Assembly: GCA_016124975.1 (NCBI GenBank)
Contig: WGMP01000036.1
Span: 1 to 64,000 of the forward strand
Source of the DNA: Phycisphaera sp.
GTDB taxonomy: Bacteria; Planctomycetota; Phycisphaerae; Phycisphaerales; SM1A02
Length of the DNA stretch: 64,000 nt
Direction of reading: 5' to 3'
Within the stretch, counting starts at the first letter, position 1, and each line of letters starts with the position of its first letter. Made by a program: the position numbers and the translations under genes. Below are positions 10,128 to 19,509 of this stretch, piece by piece. Under the pieces are notes generated by a model. It was not told where the DNA came from and did not search any database. It saw only the letters and a program-made list of their open reading frames with translations.

Positions 10128-10886
10128 CTACTCCTCCGCCGCGAGCTCGAGGCGCAACAGGCGCTCCGCGTTCAGCTCCGCGTTGGCCGCGCGGAGCGTG
10201 ATCGCGTCGAGCGCGACCGAGAGGATCTCGTAGCGCACGGGGTGATCGGGGAACATCACGACCTCGCCCACGCGGTAGACGCCGCCGTTCATGTTCACGA
10301 GGGACGCGGCGGGATTCGCAGCGACGAGCGTCGACTGGATCAGGAAGTCGCGCGCACCCTCGTCGACGAGCGCCTCCCATTCGGAAATGCGGAGCTCGCG
10401 CTCCTGCACGGCGGCGGCCTCAGCCTCGGCGGCCGCGTCGGCTGCGGACGCGGGCTCGGCGGGACGCGCGGGGTCGATCGGAGCCGCCGCTGCGAGAGAC
10501 GGCGCGAAGGGGTTGCGCGTGAGGAGCTTTCGCGGAATTCGCAGTTCGCGAGGCGCCTCGAGGGCGACGGGCTCCGATGCGCCAGCGGATGCCTTCGCGG
10601 CCGACGCGGTGGCGCCGGGCGCACGCTCCTTGAGGAACGACTCGACGAGCTGGCCCGCCTCGGACTGTGTGATCGAGTCGGCGGCACCGAGGCCGATCGC
10701 GCGCATCGACCAGAGGCTCGCCACGGCGGCGATCACCACCGCCAGCAGCACGAGGAAGGCGAAGCCGAAGCGGCGGCGGGTCGAGCCCGTGGTGACCGTG
10801 AAGTCGCCGTGGGCATCATGGTGATGACCTGCAGCGCCGTCGACGGCGCCGATGTCGGCGAGGCCGAGATCGTCGCGCGCGCTCAC
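10128..10886 (-). CDS. PilP-like pilus alignment protein
   Basis: The 252-residue protein has one transmembrane segment (about residues 38-58). A proline/alanine-rich linker follows, then a C-terminal beta domain with LVNMNGGVYRVGEVV and VRYEILSVALDAITLRA. This 'no new assignment of what the pilus is, only coupling' layout matches PilP, which links the inner-membrane PilN-PilO complex to the secretin PilQ. PilP is usually a lipoprotein, whereas this one is anchored by a helix and is longer. The GTG start overlaps the stop codon of pilO by four bases (GTGA), so translation is probably coupled. Assignment rests on position and fold pattern. Confidence 0.7.
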   Translation of the reverse strand: MSARDDLGLADIGAVDGAAGHHHDAHGDFTVTTGSTRRRFGFAFLVLLAVVIAAVASLWSMRAIGLGAADSITQSEAGQLVESFLKERAPGATASAAKASAGASEPVALEAPRELRIPRKLLTRNPFAPSLAAAAPIDPARPAEPASAADAAAEAEAAAVQERELRISEWEALVDEGARDFLIQSTLVAANPAASLVNMNGGVYRVGEVVMFPDHPVRYEILSVALDAITLRAANAELNAERLLRLELAAEE

Positions 10887-11497
10887 TTCGAGCCTCCTGT
10901 CGCTGCGGCTGCTGCGGACGCGGACGCGGCGGATGCGTTGAAGTAGATCGACAGCGTGAGCTCGGCGCGGATCTCCCCCGGCGCTGCATGCGTCGGCTTC
11001 GACTTTCGGTGCGGGTCGGAGCCGAGGCGGGTGATCCGCATGCTCTGCACGCGCGTGATGCGCGGGAGTCCTTCCACCGCGAGGAGGAACTCGTAGTAGC
11101 CGCCGAAGTCACCTTCGACGGTGAGGTTGAGCGGGATCTCCATCGCCGCACCCGCGCTGAGGGGCTTGTCACCCTTCACCGTGCGGACCGAGACGCCCGT
11201 GCGCTGGGCGATGCGGGTGAGTTCCTTGAGGAGGCCGTCAAGCCCCTCCTGGTCGGGAAGCCGCTCGTTGAGCTTGGCGAGCTCGACCTGTCGGTCCTCG
11301 ATCTCGCGGCCGAGGTCGCCGATCTGCGAGTTGAGCTGGCGAAGGCTCGCGAGCCGCGCCTCCTTGTTGCGGATCTCGGCGCGCGCGCTGGCGATTTCCT
11401 CGTTGCGCGGCGCGAACACGAAGACATACGCCGCGACGGGCATGCCGACGAGCGCTCCGAGAAGAAGCGTGCCGAGAAGCTGGCTGCGCGTGCTCAT
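10883..11497 (-). CDS. pilO: PilO-like pilus assembly protein
   Basis: The 204-residue bitopic membrane protein has a transmembrane helix at about residues 8-30. A coiled coil follows (about 33-80, with RNKEARLASLRQLNSQIGDL), then a ferredoxin-like periplasmic domain around LNLTVEGDFGGYYEFLLAVEGLPRITRV. This is the PilO layout. PilO pairs with PilN and aligns the assembly platform. The protein overlaps pilN by four bases upstream and pilP by four bases downstream, an arrangement that points to translational coupling. The C-terminus ends in an alanine-rich tail. Confidence 0.82.
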   Translation of the reverse strand: MSTRSQLLGTLLLGALVGMPVAAYVFVFAPRNEEIASARAEIRNKEARLASLRQLNSQIGDLGREIEDRQVELAKLNERLPDQEGLDGLLKELTRIAQRTGVSVRTVKGDKPLSAGAAMEIPLNLTVEGDFGGYYEFLLAVEGLPRITRVQSMRITRLGSDPHRKSKPTHAAPGEIRAELTLSIYFNASAASASAAAAATGGSK

Positions 11498-12330
11498 GGT
11501 GCATCTCCCTCGGCCGATGCCTGCTTGCGGAGGCCGCCGAGCAGCTGCGTGAGCGTGCCCAGCGCGCCACCTCCGCCGTCGGATGCCGACGCGGTGCGCT
11601 GCGCGTCGGTGATCTCCTTGAAGAGCGCGGGCGTGAGCCAGCGGCGTAGGTCGGCCTGCGGCTCGATCGACATGGACATGCGGAACTGGCTTGCGTCGAG
11701 TCCGTCGATGTCCTTCTCTTCCATCAGCTCGAGCCTCACGCCCGAGAGAATGGGAATGCGCTCGAGCGCGGTCATCCAGCGGCCGACCTCGAGCAGGCTC
11801 GGGGCCGCGCCGACGATGACGATGTTCACCCGACGAACGATTGGCGCGGGGCGCTCGGGCGCGGCCGGCGCGGCGCCCTTCGACTTCGCGGCCTTCTCCT
11901 TCGCGGCCTTCTCCTTGGCCGCCTTCGCCTGCTCCTCGGCGCTTGGCTTCGGAGGCTTGACGATCTCGCTGCGGAGGTCGAGCTCGAGCAGCGTGACGCC
12001 CTCGGGCATCGTGTTGATCAGGAGCGCGAGAAGCGCCGAGCGCGGGACGGGCTCGATGAGGCCGCGAGCGAGCGCGGCCTTCTCGTTCATCTGCGCGCGG
12101 ATCCGCTCGAGATTGCGCATCTCGGCGATCTCCTTCGCGGCCTTTTCGGTGCGCTGCCCGACCGTCTCCTGCAGCGTGCGCACATCGTTCCACTGGCGGT
12201 TCGTGAAGAGGAACGCCGCGAAGATCGCGATGATCATCACGGGAAAGAGCACCGCGGCGATGAGGCCCGTGCGGCGCTCGCGTGTCTCGAGCACGAAGTC
12301 GTCGGGGAGGAAGCTTTGCTCGCTGGGCAT
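11494..12330 (-). CDS. pilN: PilN-like pilus assembly protein
   Basis: The 278-residue protein starts with a cytoplasmic stretch (MPSEQSFLPDDFVLETRERR) that corresponds to the conserved N-terminal peptide by which PilN binds PilM. A transmembrane helix (about 22-44), a coiled coil (45-95) and a periplasmic alpha/beta domain follow. An insertion of lysine/alanine repeats (AAKEKAAKEKAAKSKGAA, about residues 137-155) interrupts the periplasmic part and is unusual. GAGGGAG precedes the ATG. It lies 12 bases after pilM. Confidence 0.82.
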   Translation of the reverse strand: MPSEQSFLPDDFVLETRERRTGLIAAVLFPVMIIAIFAAFLFTNRQWNDVRTLQETVGQRTEKAAKEIAEMRNLERIRAQMNEKAALARGLIEPVPRSALLALLINTMPEGVTLLELDLRSEIVKPPKPSAEEQAKAAKEKAAKEKAAKSKGAAPAAPERPAPIVRRVNIVIVGAAPSLLEVGRWMTALERIPILSGVRLELMEEKDIDGLDASQFRMSMSIEPQADLRRWLTPALFKEITDAQRTASASDGGGGALGTLTQLLGGLRKQASAEGDAP

Positions 12331-12342
12331 GGCGGCTCCCTC

Positions 12343-13455
12343 TCAGAGGTCGGTGGGCGCGCTTGCGAGGCCGCATGCGACGGCCCAGTCCGGATGCGCG
12401 CGTTCTGGCTCGGGCAATCCCTGCGGCGCCGAGCCGATCGGGAGCATTCGCGAGAGCGGATCGCCCGCCTTCGCGGGAAGCCGCAGCGCGGCGGCCAGGG
12501 CCTGGCAGAGCCCGACGTCGCGCGCCTCGCCGCCGAGGAACACCACCCGTCCGACCGTCCAGTCGGGGAAGAGCGCGGCGTGATAGCGAAGGCACATGCA
12601 GAGCTCGTCGGAGAGCATCTCGACGACCTCGCGCGCGACCATCTCGGCGCTGGTTGCGAGGGCCACGGCCTCTCCGTCGGCCTCGGGCGCGTGGGCGCCC
12701 GCGCCGAGCACGCCGTGTTCGAGGCGAAGCCGACGCACCTCCGAGATCGGCGCGCGTCGGGCCTCGGCGATGCGTGCGTCAAACGCGCGGCCCGAGAGCG
12801 GCACGGTCTTCGCGAAGACGAGCTTGCCCTGGTGGCAGATCGCGATCTTGGTCCCGCCGTAGCCGAGGTCCGCGTACATCGTTCCCGTGCGCGCGCTCGA
12901 GTCGGCGCCGTGGAGGTGGTCGAACGCGTGCACGAGCGCCTGGATCTCGGAGTGAACGCCCACGACCCCGAGGCGAACGCGACGGAAGAGCGACACATAG
13001 CGCATCACATCCTCACGCGACATCGCGAGCGCGATCGTCTCGAGCTTCGGCGCGCCGTCGCGCATCGTCTCGCAGACCTTGTTCACGCGTACGACGAGCG
13101 CCGCAGGATCGCAGCCGAGGCCGATCGCGAGCTGCGTGGCCGCGACGCTCTCCGCCTGGTCCCCGTCGGTGGGCGCGAGGCTCAGATGCTTCACCAGGAT
13201 GTGCTGAGAAAGTGGCGCGAGCACGACGCGGTTGCCGCGGAATGCGTTCGCCTTGAGGACGCGCGGGAGTTCGGATGCGACATGGTCGAGCCGCGCCTCG
13301 GGCGGCTTCGCGCGCAGTTCATCCGTGAATGGAATCCATCCCCCGGCGATGGCCTGCGGGCGCTCGCCGAGAGAGACCTGGAGCAGCTTGACCCCGCTCG
13401 AACCGAAGTCGGCGAGCACGGGCGAATGCTGGGAACGGAACAGGCTGAATCCCAC
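12343..13455 (-). CDS. pilM: PilM-like actin-fold pilus assembly protein
   Basis: PilM is an actin/FtsA-like cytoplasmic ATPase that binds the N-terminus of PilN. The 370-residue protein shows the actin-fold phosphate loops: VLADFGSSGVKLLQVS at residue 13 and MYADLGYGGTKIAICHQGKLVF near 190, followed by VVFLGGEARDVGLCQAL near 305. It starts with GTG, preceded by GAGGGAGG six bases upstream. It is the first gene of the pilus operon, which contains no pilQ secretin gene in this window. Confidence 0.85.
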   Translation of the reverse strand: MGFSLFRSQHSPVLADFGSSGVKLLQVSLGERPQAIAGGWIPFTDELRAKPPEARLDHVASELPRVLKANAFRGNRVVLAPLSQHILVKHLSLAPTDGDQAESVAATQLAIGLGCDPAALVVRVNKVCETMRDGAPKLETIALAMSREDVMRYVSLFRRVRLGVVGVHSEIQALVHAFDHLHGADSSARTGTMYADLGYGGTKIAICHQGKLVFAKTVPLSGRAFDARIAEARRAPISEVRRLRLEHGVLGAGAHAPEADGEAVALATSAEMVAREVVEMLSDELCMCLRYHAALFPDWTVGRVVFLGGEARDVGLCQALAAALRLPAKAGDPLSRMLPIGSAPQGLPEPERAHPDWAVACGLASAPTDL

Positions 13456-13500
13456 CAGAAGCCTCCCTCAAGCGTCGCGAGGAGGCGCCGATCGCCCCCT

Positions 13501-13588
13501 GACCTGCCTTGGATCGGCAGGTCGACAGGACGAATTGAGAGGCAAGGCCGAGAAGCGGAAGTCTTCCCGACTTGTCCCCTGAACAAGT
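13501..13588 (-). promoter_or_regulatory. Two hairpins in the pilus-operon leader
   Basis: The 186-base gap between hisS and pilM contains two perfect inverted repeats. GACCTGCC and GGCAGGTC (13501-13523) enclose a 7-base loop. ACTTGT and ACAAGT (13570-13588 region) enclose a 7-base loop. Both would lie in the 5' leader of the pilM mRNA. I cannot match them to a known riboswitch. Protein-binding operators are an alternative. Confidence 0.35.
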
Positions 13589-13641
13589 GAGTCCGAGAAA
13601 GGGCCGCTCCAACCGCGCCCAGCGCAGATGGACGCGGGCGA

Positions 13642-14973
13642 TCACGGGAGCCGGAGCGTGCGCGGGGTCGCGAGGATCTCTGCGAGCGCGGCGACGCGTT
13701 GCGTGCCCGCGTCGAGATCCTTCACCGCGATCTGTCCGTCGGCGAGCTCGGCGCCGAGGATCACGGCGAGGCGCGCACGCGCCTTGCCCGCATCGCCGAG
13801 AAGCTTGCCCACGTTCCTCGTCGCCTTCGCGCTCGTGCGCACATGGAGCCCCGCGCGGCGGAGCGTCATGACGAGCTTCGGCAGCTCCGCGTCGGCAAGG
13901 TCGCCGCCCGCCGAGATCACGAAGACATCGGGCCGCGGCAAGAGCGTCGCGCCGTCGTCGGGCAGGAGCTTGCGGTCGCGCAGCGCGTTCGCGAGGACGA
14001 CATCGCCCATGCCGAGTCCGCACGCGGGCATCTTCGGGCCGCCGAAGAGCTCGACGAGGCCGTCGTATCGGCCGCCGCCCGCGAGTGCGCGCTCGGCGCC
14101 CGAGATCTCGTGGAACTCGAACACCGTGCCCGTGTAGTAGGCGAGCCCGCGCACGATGCCGACATCGACCGTCATCCACTCGAGGATCCCGACGCGCGCG
14201 GCGGCGGCGCGCACGTCGTCGAGCGCCGCGAACTCGTCGGCGGAGATGCCGATCTTCGCGGCGAGGTCCGCAAGCGCCGCTGCGAGCGGCTGCGTGGCGC
14301 GCGCCGCGACGTCGAAGCGCGCGAGGGCATCGGCCGAGAGGCCGAGCGCGCCTGCGCGAAGCGCGAATTCGTCAGGCTTCAGCTTGTCGCGGCGATCGAG
14401 AAGCGTCATCGCGTCGGCGGTCTTGTCGGCGGCGACGCCGAGCGCTGCAAGCATGCGCGCGATCGCGACGCGGTGCGACACGCGCACCTGGACGTCGCGC
14501 GGCGTCAGGCCGAGGCGCTCGAGCGCGAGGATGCCGCAGGCGATGACATCGACATCATGGGGCGCACCCTCGACGCCCGCGATGTCGATGTTCCACTGGT
14601 AGAACTCGCGCAGGCGCCCGCGCTGCGGCCTTTCGGCGCGGAACATCGAGGGAATCGCGAACCACTTGACGGGCACGGGCAGCGCCCCGCCGCGCGCTGC
14701 GATCATGCGCGCGAGCGTCGGGGTGAACTCGGGTCGCAGCGCGTAGTCGTTCTCGCCGCCCGCGCGGCGGAACGAGAAGAGCTCGTTCACGATGCTTTCG
14801 CCCGACTTCGCGGTGTAGAGCTCGAGGTGCTCGAAGGTGGGCCCGTCGACCTCGTCGAAGCCGCAGTCGATCGACGCCGACCGCCACGCCGCCTCGATGT
14901 GCCGCCGCACGGCGAGGTCGGAGGGATAGAAGTCGCGCGTGCCCTTCGGCGCCTGGAACGAGTGCGTGCCCAT
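13642..14973 (-). CDS. hisS: Histidyl-tRNA synthetase
   Basis: HisS charges tRNA-His with histidine. The 443-residue protein carries the class II motifs: GTRDFYPSD at the N-terminus, FRAERPQRGRLREFYQWNIDI as motif 2, the histidine-specific LAYYTGTVFEFHE, and GGGRYDGLVELFGG preceding motif 3. The C-terminal 95 residues form the anticodon-binding domain (PDVFVISAGGDLAD onwards). The start at 14973 removes an upstream arginine-rich extension not found in the family. It is transcribed towards pilM but separated from it by 186 bases. Confidence 0.96.
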   Translation of the reverse strand: MGTHSFQAPKGTRDFYPSDLAVRRHIEAAWRSASIDCGFDEVDGPTFEHLELYTAKSGESIVNELFSFRRAGGENDYALRPEFTPTLARMIAARGGALPVPVKWFAIPSMFRAERPQRGRLREFYQWNIDIAGVEGAPHDVDVIACGILALERLGLTPRDVQVRVSHRVAIARMLAALGVAADKTADAMTLLDRRDKLKPDEFALRAGALGLSADALARFDVAARATQPLAAALADLAAKIGISADEFAALDDVRAAAARVGILEWMTVDVGIVRGLAYYTGTVFEFHEISGAERALAGGGRYDGLVELFGGPKMPACGLGMGDVVLANALRDRKLLPDDGATLLPRPDVFVISAGGDLADAELPKLVMTLRRAGLHVRTSAKATRNVGKLLGDAGKARARLAVILGAELADGQIAVKDLDAGTQRVAALAEILATPRTLRLP

Positions 14974-15227
14974 AGAGCGGAAAGCGTATCGGGTGCGATC
15001 GGTGCCGCTTGGTGGACGCGCGGTACCCGCGTGGACCCGCCAGTCACCCGACACGGCCGGACGCGCGCCGTAAACCTCTATGCAGAATAACGTTGCGGAT
15101 CACGGACGACGGTGCCGGGTACCAACCGTTCGGTACCCGCATGTACCCGCTAGGTACCCGGCACCGCTTGGAATGCCGCACCAGCCGCACTGGTCGGACG
15201 CCGAGTGCAGCCGCGCTCGAGCTGAAT
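14974..15227. other. Intergenic stretch with GTACCC repeats
   Basis: This is the hisS upstream region. Several copies of a GGTACCCGC/GGACCCGC-type word occur (15022, 15131, 15143, 15153). A 13-bp inverted repeat within it is listed separately. No open frame here has recognisable content. Confidence 0.5.
15111..15165. repeat. 13-bp inverted repeat with internal GTACCC words
   Basis: GGTGCCGGGTACC (15111-15123) and its exact reverse complement (15153-15165) enclose 29 bases that themselves hold GGTACCC and GTACCC. The arm resembles the GGTGCCTGGCAC words near 47.4 kb, so both may belong to one REP-like family. Confidence 0.75.
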
Positions 15228-15989
15228 TCACCGCACCGCGGGCGCGCAGCTTGCGTCGAGGTCGGGCTTGGTCGTCCACCGGCGCTTGGCGTCGGGCTTC
15301 TCGATCTTCTTGCGGAGGACGACCGTGTTGTCGAGGTCGAGGTCCGAGGTCCAGATCCACTTCGCGGTCTTGAAGTCGTGCTGGTAGAACGGCTCCTTCG
15401 GCTGGATGCGCTCCTCGGCGTACTCGACGGCGTTGTCCCACTTCGAGTCGTCGAAGTCGACCGCGTACCAGCGCTCGGGCAGTTCCTCGGTGCGCACCTT
15501 GGGGTTCGCGGTGTCGCGTTCGATCGGGCCGTGGAAGAAGCACTTCGCCTTCCACGAGGCGTCGGTGACGGTGCCGTCCGCGAACTTCAGGATGAAGCCG
15601 CCGTCGCCGATCGCGTTGCCGTACTCGCAGCCTGTCTTCGGGTCGGCGTTGTCCTTCGCGAGCACGGCGATCGTCATCGGATACTCGGGCAGCAGGTCGA
15701 TCGCGACCACGTTGTGCGGCAGGAAGTCGATCGAGTCGACGGCGACGAGCCTGCCGTTCACGTACATCGCGAACCAGTTGTCGGCGTACATCGCGCCCTT
15801 GATGGTGTCGCTCATCGCAGGCTTGACGATGCCGCCCTGCCCCGGCGGCGGCTTGCGGTTCGCGCCGCGGCCGCCGCCGCCCTGCTTGCGCGGGGCGTCC
15901 TGATTGCGTGGAGCGTCCTGCATCGCCAGCGCGACGGACGCGAGAAGGACCATCGGAACCGCGATCAACAGCTGCTTCTTCATGCGCAT
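15228..15989 (-). CDS. Secreted galactose-binding-like domain protein
   Basis: The start at 15989 (MRMKKQLLIAVP) gives 253 residues with a cleavable signal peptide ending near ASVALA. A glycine/proline-rich linker follows (about 30-52). The rest reads like a beta-sandwich carbohydrate-binding module, as seen next to glycosidases and esterases: MYADNWFAMYVNGRLV, NVVAIDLLPEY and WYAVDFDDSKWDNAVEYA, with the final KAKWIWTSDLDLDNTVVLRKKI typical of the sugar-binding fold. No catalytic residues are evident. It begins one base after the stop codon of the YHYH fusion gene, so it is the last member of that transcription unit. Confidence 0.72.
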   Translation of the reverse strand: MRMKKQLLIAVPMVLLASVALAMQDAPRNQDAPRKQGGGGRGANRKPPPGQGGIVKPAMSDTIKGAMYADNWFAMYVNGRLVAVDSIDFLPHNVVAIDLLPEYPMTIAVLAKDNADPKTGCEYGNAIGDGGFILKFADGTVTDASWKAKCFFHGPIERDTANPKVRTEELPERWYAVDFDDSKWDNAVEYAEERIQPKEPFYQHDFKTAKWIWTSDLDLDNTVVLRKKIEKPDAKRRWTTKPDLDASCAPAVR

Positions 15990-15990
15990 C

Positions 15991-18900
15991 TCACTTTCGC
16001 TCGGCCGTGGCCGCGCGCGGCTTGATCTCATAGGAATCGACGATCGCGCCGTTGACCTCGGGCTTGCCGCCCTGGCCGCCGCGCCGCGCGCGTCCGCCGC
16101 CAGCCGCCGCATCGGCGTCGGAGAGCGCGGTGCGCACGAACTCGACCTTCGCGGTGCCGTCGGCCGCCATGTTCACCCGCAGGTGGCCGGGGCTTCCGTG
16201 AAGCGTGCCCGAGGCGTAGCCGTACTCCTCTGCGCTGCGCGTGTTTCCAGCGAGGTTGCCCGGCTGGGGCACGCACTGGTAGTGGATGCCGTCGAGCGTC
16301 GAGTGCACATAGAGATGGTCGTGGCCGTGAAACACAGCCGACACGCCATGCTTCACGAGCAACTGGTGGATCGGCATCGGCCAGCCCGCGCGACTCGACG
16401 CGAAGCCGTCGCTACCGTCTGCGTTCTTGCCGCCCCACTCGAAGAACGGCGCGCTCTCGACGCCGCCGCGCGACGCAGAGCCGCCGATGCCGCCGACGAG
16501 ATGGTGGATGAAGACGAACTTCTGCTTCGCCTTCGACTTGGCAAGCGTCTCCGCAAGCCAGTCGTATTGCACGCGGCCGAGCGTGCTCGACCAACTCGAG
16601 TCGACGGGCGCAAGCTTCTCGACATTCGGGCCGCCGCCCGCGCCGCCGCCGCGCTGCTCGCCCGCGCCGTCCGCATCGCGTGCACCGCGGCCACCGCCCG
16701 GCCCCCCGCCACCGCCGCGGCTCCGCTCGGTCGTCGACCAGAATGGATCGAGCACTACGATGAGTGCATCGCCCCACTCGAACGCGTAGTAGTTCGCGCC
16801 GCGCGCGTCCTTCATCGCCGTCGCGCCCGTATAGGTCGTGCCGTCGATCACAGGCGCGGGGAAGCGCTTGACGCGCTCATTGTACGACCACTCGCCGATG
16901 CCGCGCCCCGCGCTCCCCTTCTCGCCGTCGTGGTTGCCAAGCACCATGAAGAGCGGCATCGAGTGGCACGCGAGGCCGAAGTAGTAGCGCTGCGCGTCGT
17001 ACTGCGGAAGCGAACGCTCGTAGTCCTGCCCGCGCTTGTCGGTCATGAAGGTGTCGCCGAGATCGACGAAGAAGTCGGGCTTCGCAGCCACCATGTTGGC
17101 GAGGGTCTGCTCGTAGGCCTTCGGCGTGACGCCTTGGTCGAGATGCGAGTCGGCCTGGATCACGAACGCGAACGGCGCGCCCGCAGCGCGCGGCGTATGG
17201 AAGCCGCGCTCTTCTCCACGCATGGGCTGTTCGCCTTCCTTCGGCCACCACACGAAGCGATAGGCGTAGGCGGTGTTCGGCGAGAGCCCGGCGAGCGCGA
17301 TGCTCGTGGGAACGCCCGCCTTCATCGCGACCTTCGCGGTCGTCTCGCGCGTGTCGCTGCCCGCACGCGCGAACTCGATCGCGCCGACGCGATCGGTCGA
17401 CGCACGCACGCTCGCAGTGATGCCGGTCGCCGTCGGCTGCGCGAGGATGATCTCGTGGTCGGTCGCAGGAACCTCCGTCTTGAACGCGGTCATGCGCTCG
17501 AGGAGGCCGCGGTCGTTGCCCTGGCCCTCGCCCTGCTGCGCTGCGTCACCTCGGTCACCGCCCCGACCACCGCCTTGACCGCCGCCTTGACCACCACCTT
17601 GGCCGCCGCCTTGGCCACCGCCCTGTCCGCCGCCCTGTCCACGCCGCCCGCGTGGGCGCTGTTCATCGCCGCCCGCGCCCGCGCCGCCACCGCCGCGGCC
17701 TTCGGGTCCGCCCTCGCCCGTGCGTGCGTAGCGCAGCGGAAGTTCCGCGGTCCCAAGCGTGGTCGACTTGATCGCGTCGAGCAGTTGCGCGCGCGTCGCG
17801 CCCTTCTCGAGCTTCGGCGCTGCGGAGAGCGCGAACACCGTCACGACGTATTCCTTCTCGCCGCGGCCCTGCGAGCACGGCGGCGCGTACTCCGCGCGGC
17901 GGTTCACGGTGTTCTGGCCCCACGAGCCGACGCTGCGCGCGCCGGCGTCCATGCCCTTCGCATCGGCGGGGATGTCCCACACGACCATGTAGACATGCTC
18001 GCCGCCCTCGGGCGGAATGTGGTGCATCGAGACCGCGATGCTCTTCGTGCCAGCGGGAAGCCCGCGCCATGCGAGTGGCGGCGAGATCGAATCGCCATCG
18101 CAGGTGTACTTCGGATCGAGAAGCCCGCTCGCGAGGACACCCGCCGACTCAAGCACGAGTCCTGACTTCGGCGCGCCGCCTTCGCCGCGGCGAGGGCGAT
18201 CGTTCGGACGCTCACGCGGCGGCGGCTCAGCACCTCGGCCGCCACGCTGGCCACCGCCGCCGCGCGGCGCGCCGTCCTGCCCGCCGCGCGCACGCGGCGT
18301 GTACTCCTCGGTGCGCTTCGAGCCGTCGGGATCGACGAACTCGAAGATCGCCCTCCCGTTCGGCTCGAGACGGTAGTTCACCTTCGATACGGCGCCCGAG
18401 ACCTCGTAGGTGAGCGACCACGCCTTGTCGCCCGTCTGCTCGAAGCCCGTGATCCGTGCGCCGCGCAGCGGCGGCAGCGAAGGCCGCACGGGATTCGCAT
18501 GCGCCTGCGGCACGACCTCGTTCTCGGGGCCTTCGCCCGAGACCTCGACCTTTCCGCGCATGCCGCCGTTGATGTACGGGAAGGTCTTCGACGAGTGGTA
18601 GTGATACGACCGCGTGCCGCCGCCGAAGCCTTCGCCCTTCGGAACCTCGCAGAAGTGGCCGTTCAGTTCGTCGAGCGGCTCGTGCGAGCCGTGCGGACAC
18701 GCGAGGTCCTCGCCCTTCTTCGCCTTCGGGTCGAACAGTCCGTAGATCGGGAATCCATCGAGCGCGTACGCGATCGGACTGCCCTTGCCCACGATCTTCT
18801 CGAGCGCAAGCGGTGCCGCGTGGTAGTGGTAGTCGTCGGCGCGGCCGCAGTGACCGCCGAACTCGTCGAGCTCGCCGATGAGGAAGCTGTCGCGGCCGCC

Positions 18901-19509
18901 GTTGTTGAGCGCGTTGAAGATCGGAATGCCGTTGGCCGCGAGCGCGACGGCGCCCTTCCGCAGGTTCGTCTTGCCGGGAAGCGGCTTGTCGGCGAGCTCG
19001 GGCTTCAGCGGGATCTGCCACGCGTTCGCGCCCGTGTAGTTCTGCGGCAACGGCACCTGCTGCTGCCAGGCGGTGATGCCCACCATCATCTTCGTCTCGA
19101 GCGGCGCATGCGGCAGGCCATCCGACTCGACGTAGAGCCAGCGCTCGTCGAAGCGCGTCTTCACGAAGGGCGCGAACTTGTCGAAGATCACGGCTTGTGG
19201 CGGCTTCGATGCGACGGCCTGCGCCACGCGCTCCTCGTTGATGGCGCGGATCGACGCGAGGCGCGCGTCGGCCTCGGCGCGGTCGGCGCCCGCGAGATCG
19301 GCGAGCGCAATCGTCTCGAGCCCGCCCAATGCGGTCGCGATCGCGACCTTGCCCGAGCGCGCGAACACGAACGAGCCTTCGACGCGCTCGCCGGTGCGGG
19401 CGTTTGTCCACGCGCGGCTCGACGCGTGGTCGAACTCATCAGGCGGATGGGCGAACGAGACTGCGGCGCACGCGAGCGCCGCCGAGCATGCGAGGACGAG
19501 ACGATTCAC
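15991..19509 (-). CDS. Secreted YHYH / PEBP-like / metallophosphoesterase fusion protein
   Basis: This 1172-residue protein combines domains normally found in separate proteins. After a signal peptide, a short region resembling a SLA1/SHD1-type stretch precedes a YHYH domain (about 140-330: DDYHYHAAP near 228, [10 protein letters not shown], and [19 protein letters not shown] near 301). Next is a PEBP (YbhB/Raf-kinase-inhibitor-like) domain (about 460-600: [12 protein letters not shown], then [10 protein letters not shown]). A GQGG-rich repeat linker lies near 620-650. The last part is a purple-acid-phosphatase-like beta domain and a calcineurin-type phosphoesterase with QADSHLD (790), DLGDTF (816), LGNHDG (859), HHLVGG (1001) and HGHDHLY (1060), the metal ligands of the family. 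It overlaps the sulfatase stop by four bases. It probably hydrolyses extracellular phosphate esters, and the YHYH and PEBP parts have unknown roles. Confidence 0.85.
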   Translation of the reverse strand: MNRLVLACSAALACAAVSFAHPPDEFDHASSRAWTNARTGERVEGSFVFARSGKVAIATALGGLETIALADLAGADRAEADARLASIRAINEERVAQAVASKPPQAVIFDKFAPFVKTRFDERWLYVESDGLPHAPLETKMMVGITAWQQQVPLPQNYTGANAWQIPLKPELADKPLPGKTNLRKGAVALAANGIPIFNALNNGGRDSFLIGELDEFGGHCGRADDYHYHAAPLALEKIVGKGSPIAYALDGFPIYGLFDPKAKKGEDLACPHGSHEPLDELNGHFCEVPKGEGFGGGTRSYHYHSSKTFPYINGGMRGKVEVSGEGPENEVVPQAHANPVRPSLPPLRGARITGFEQTGDKAWSLTYEVSGAVSKVNYRLEPNGRAIFEFVDPDGSKRTEEYTPRARGGQDGAPRGGGGQRGGRGAEPPPRERPNDRPRRGEGGAPKSGLVLESAGVLASGLLDPKYTCDGDSISPPLAWRGLPAGTKSIAVSMHHIPPEGGEHVYMVVWDIPADAKGMDAGARSVGSWGQNTVNRRAEYAPPCSQGRGEKEYVVTVFALSAAPKLEKGATRAQLLDAIKSTTLGTAELPLRYARTGEGGPEGRGGGGAGAGGDEQRPRGRRGQGGGQGGGQGGGQGGGQGGGQGGGRGGDRGDAAQQGEGQGNDRGLLERMTAFKTEVPATDHEIILAQPTATGITASVRASTDRVGAIEFARAGSDTRETTAKVAMKAGVPTSIALAGLSPNTAYAYRFVWWPKEGEQPMRGEERGFHTPRAAGAPFAFVIQADSHLDQGVTPKAYEQTLANMVAAKPDFFVDLGDTFMTDKRGQDYERSLPQYDAQRYYFGLACHSMPLFMVLGNHDGEKGSAGRGIGEWSYNERVKRFPAPVIDGTTYTGATAMKDARGANYYAFEWGDALIVVLDPFWSTTERSRGGGGGPGGGRGARDADGAGEQRGGGAGGGPNVEKLAPVDSSWSSTLGRVQYDWLAETLAKSKAKQKFVFIHHLVGGIGGSASRGGVESAPFFEWGGKNADGSDGFASSRAGWPMPIHQLLVKHGVSAVFHGHDHLYVHSTLDGIHYQCVPQPGNLAGNTRSAEEYGYASGTLHGSPGHLRVNMAADGTAKVEFVRTALSDADAAAGGGRARRGGQGGKPEVNGAIVDSYEIKPRAATAERK

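Noticed and set aside
13501-13588. Cyclic-di-GMP riboswitch in front of the pilus operon
   Set aside because: The hairpins lack the conserved GEMM core and tetraloop features. Only the position is suggestive.
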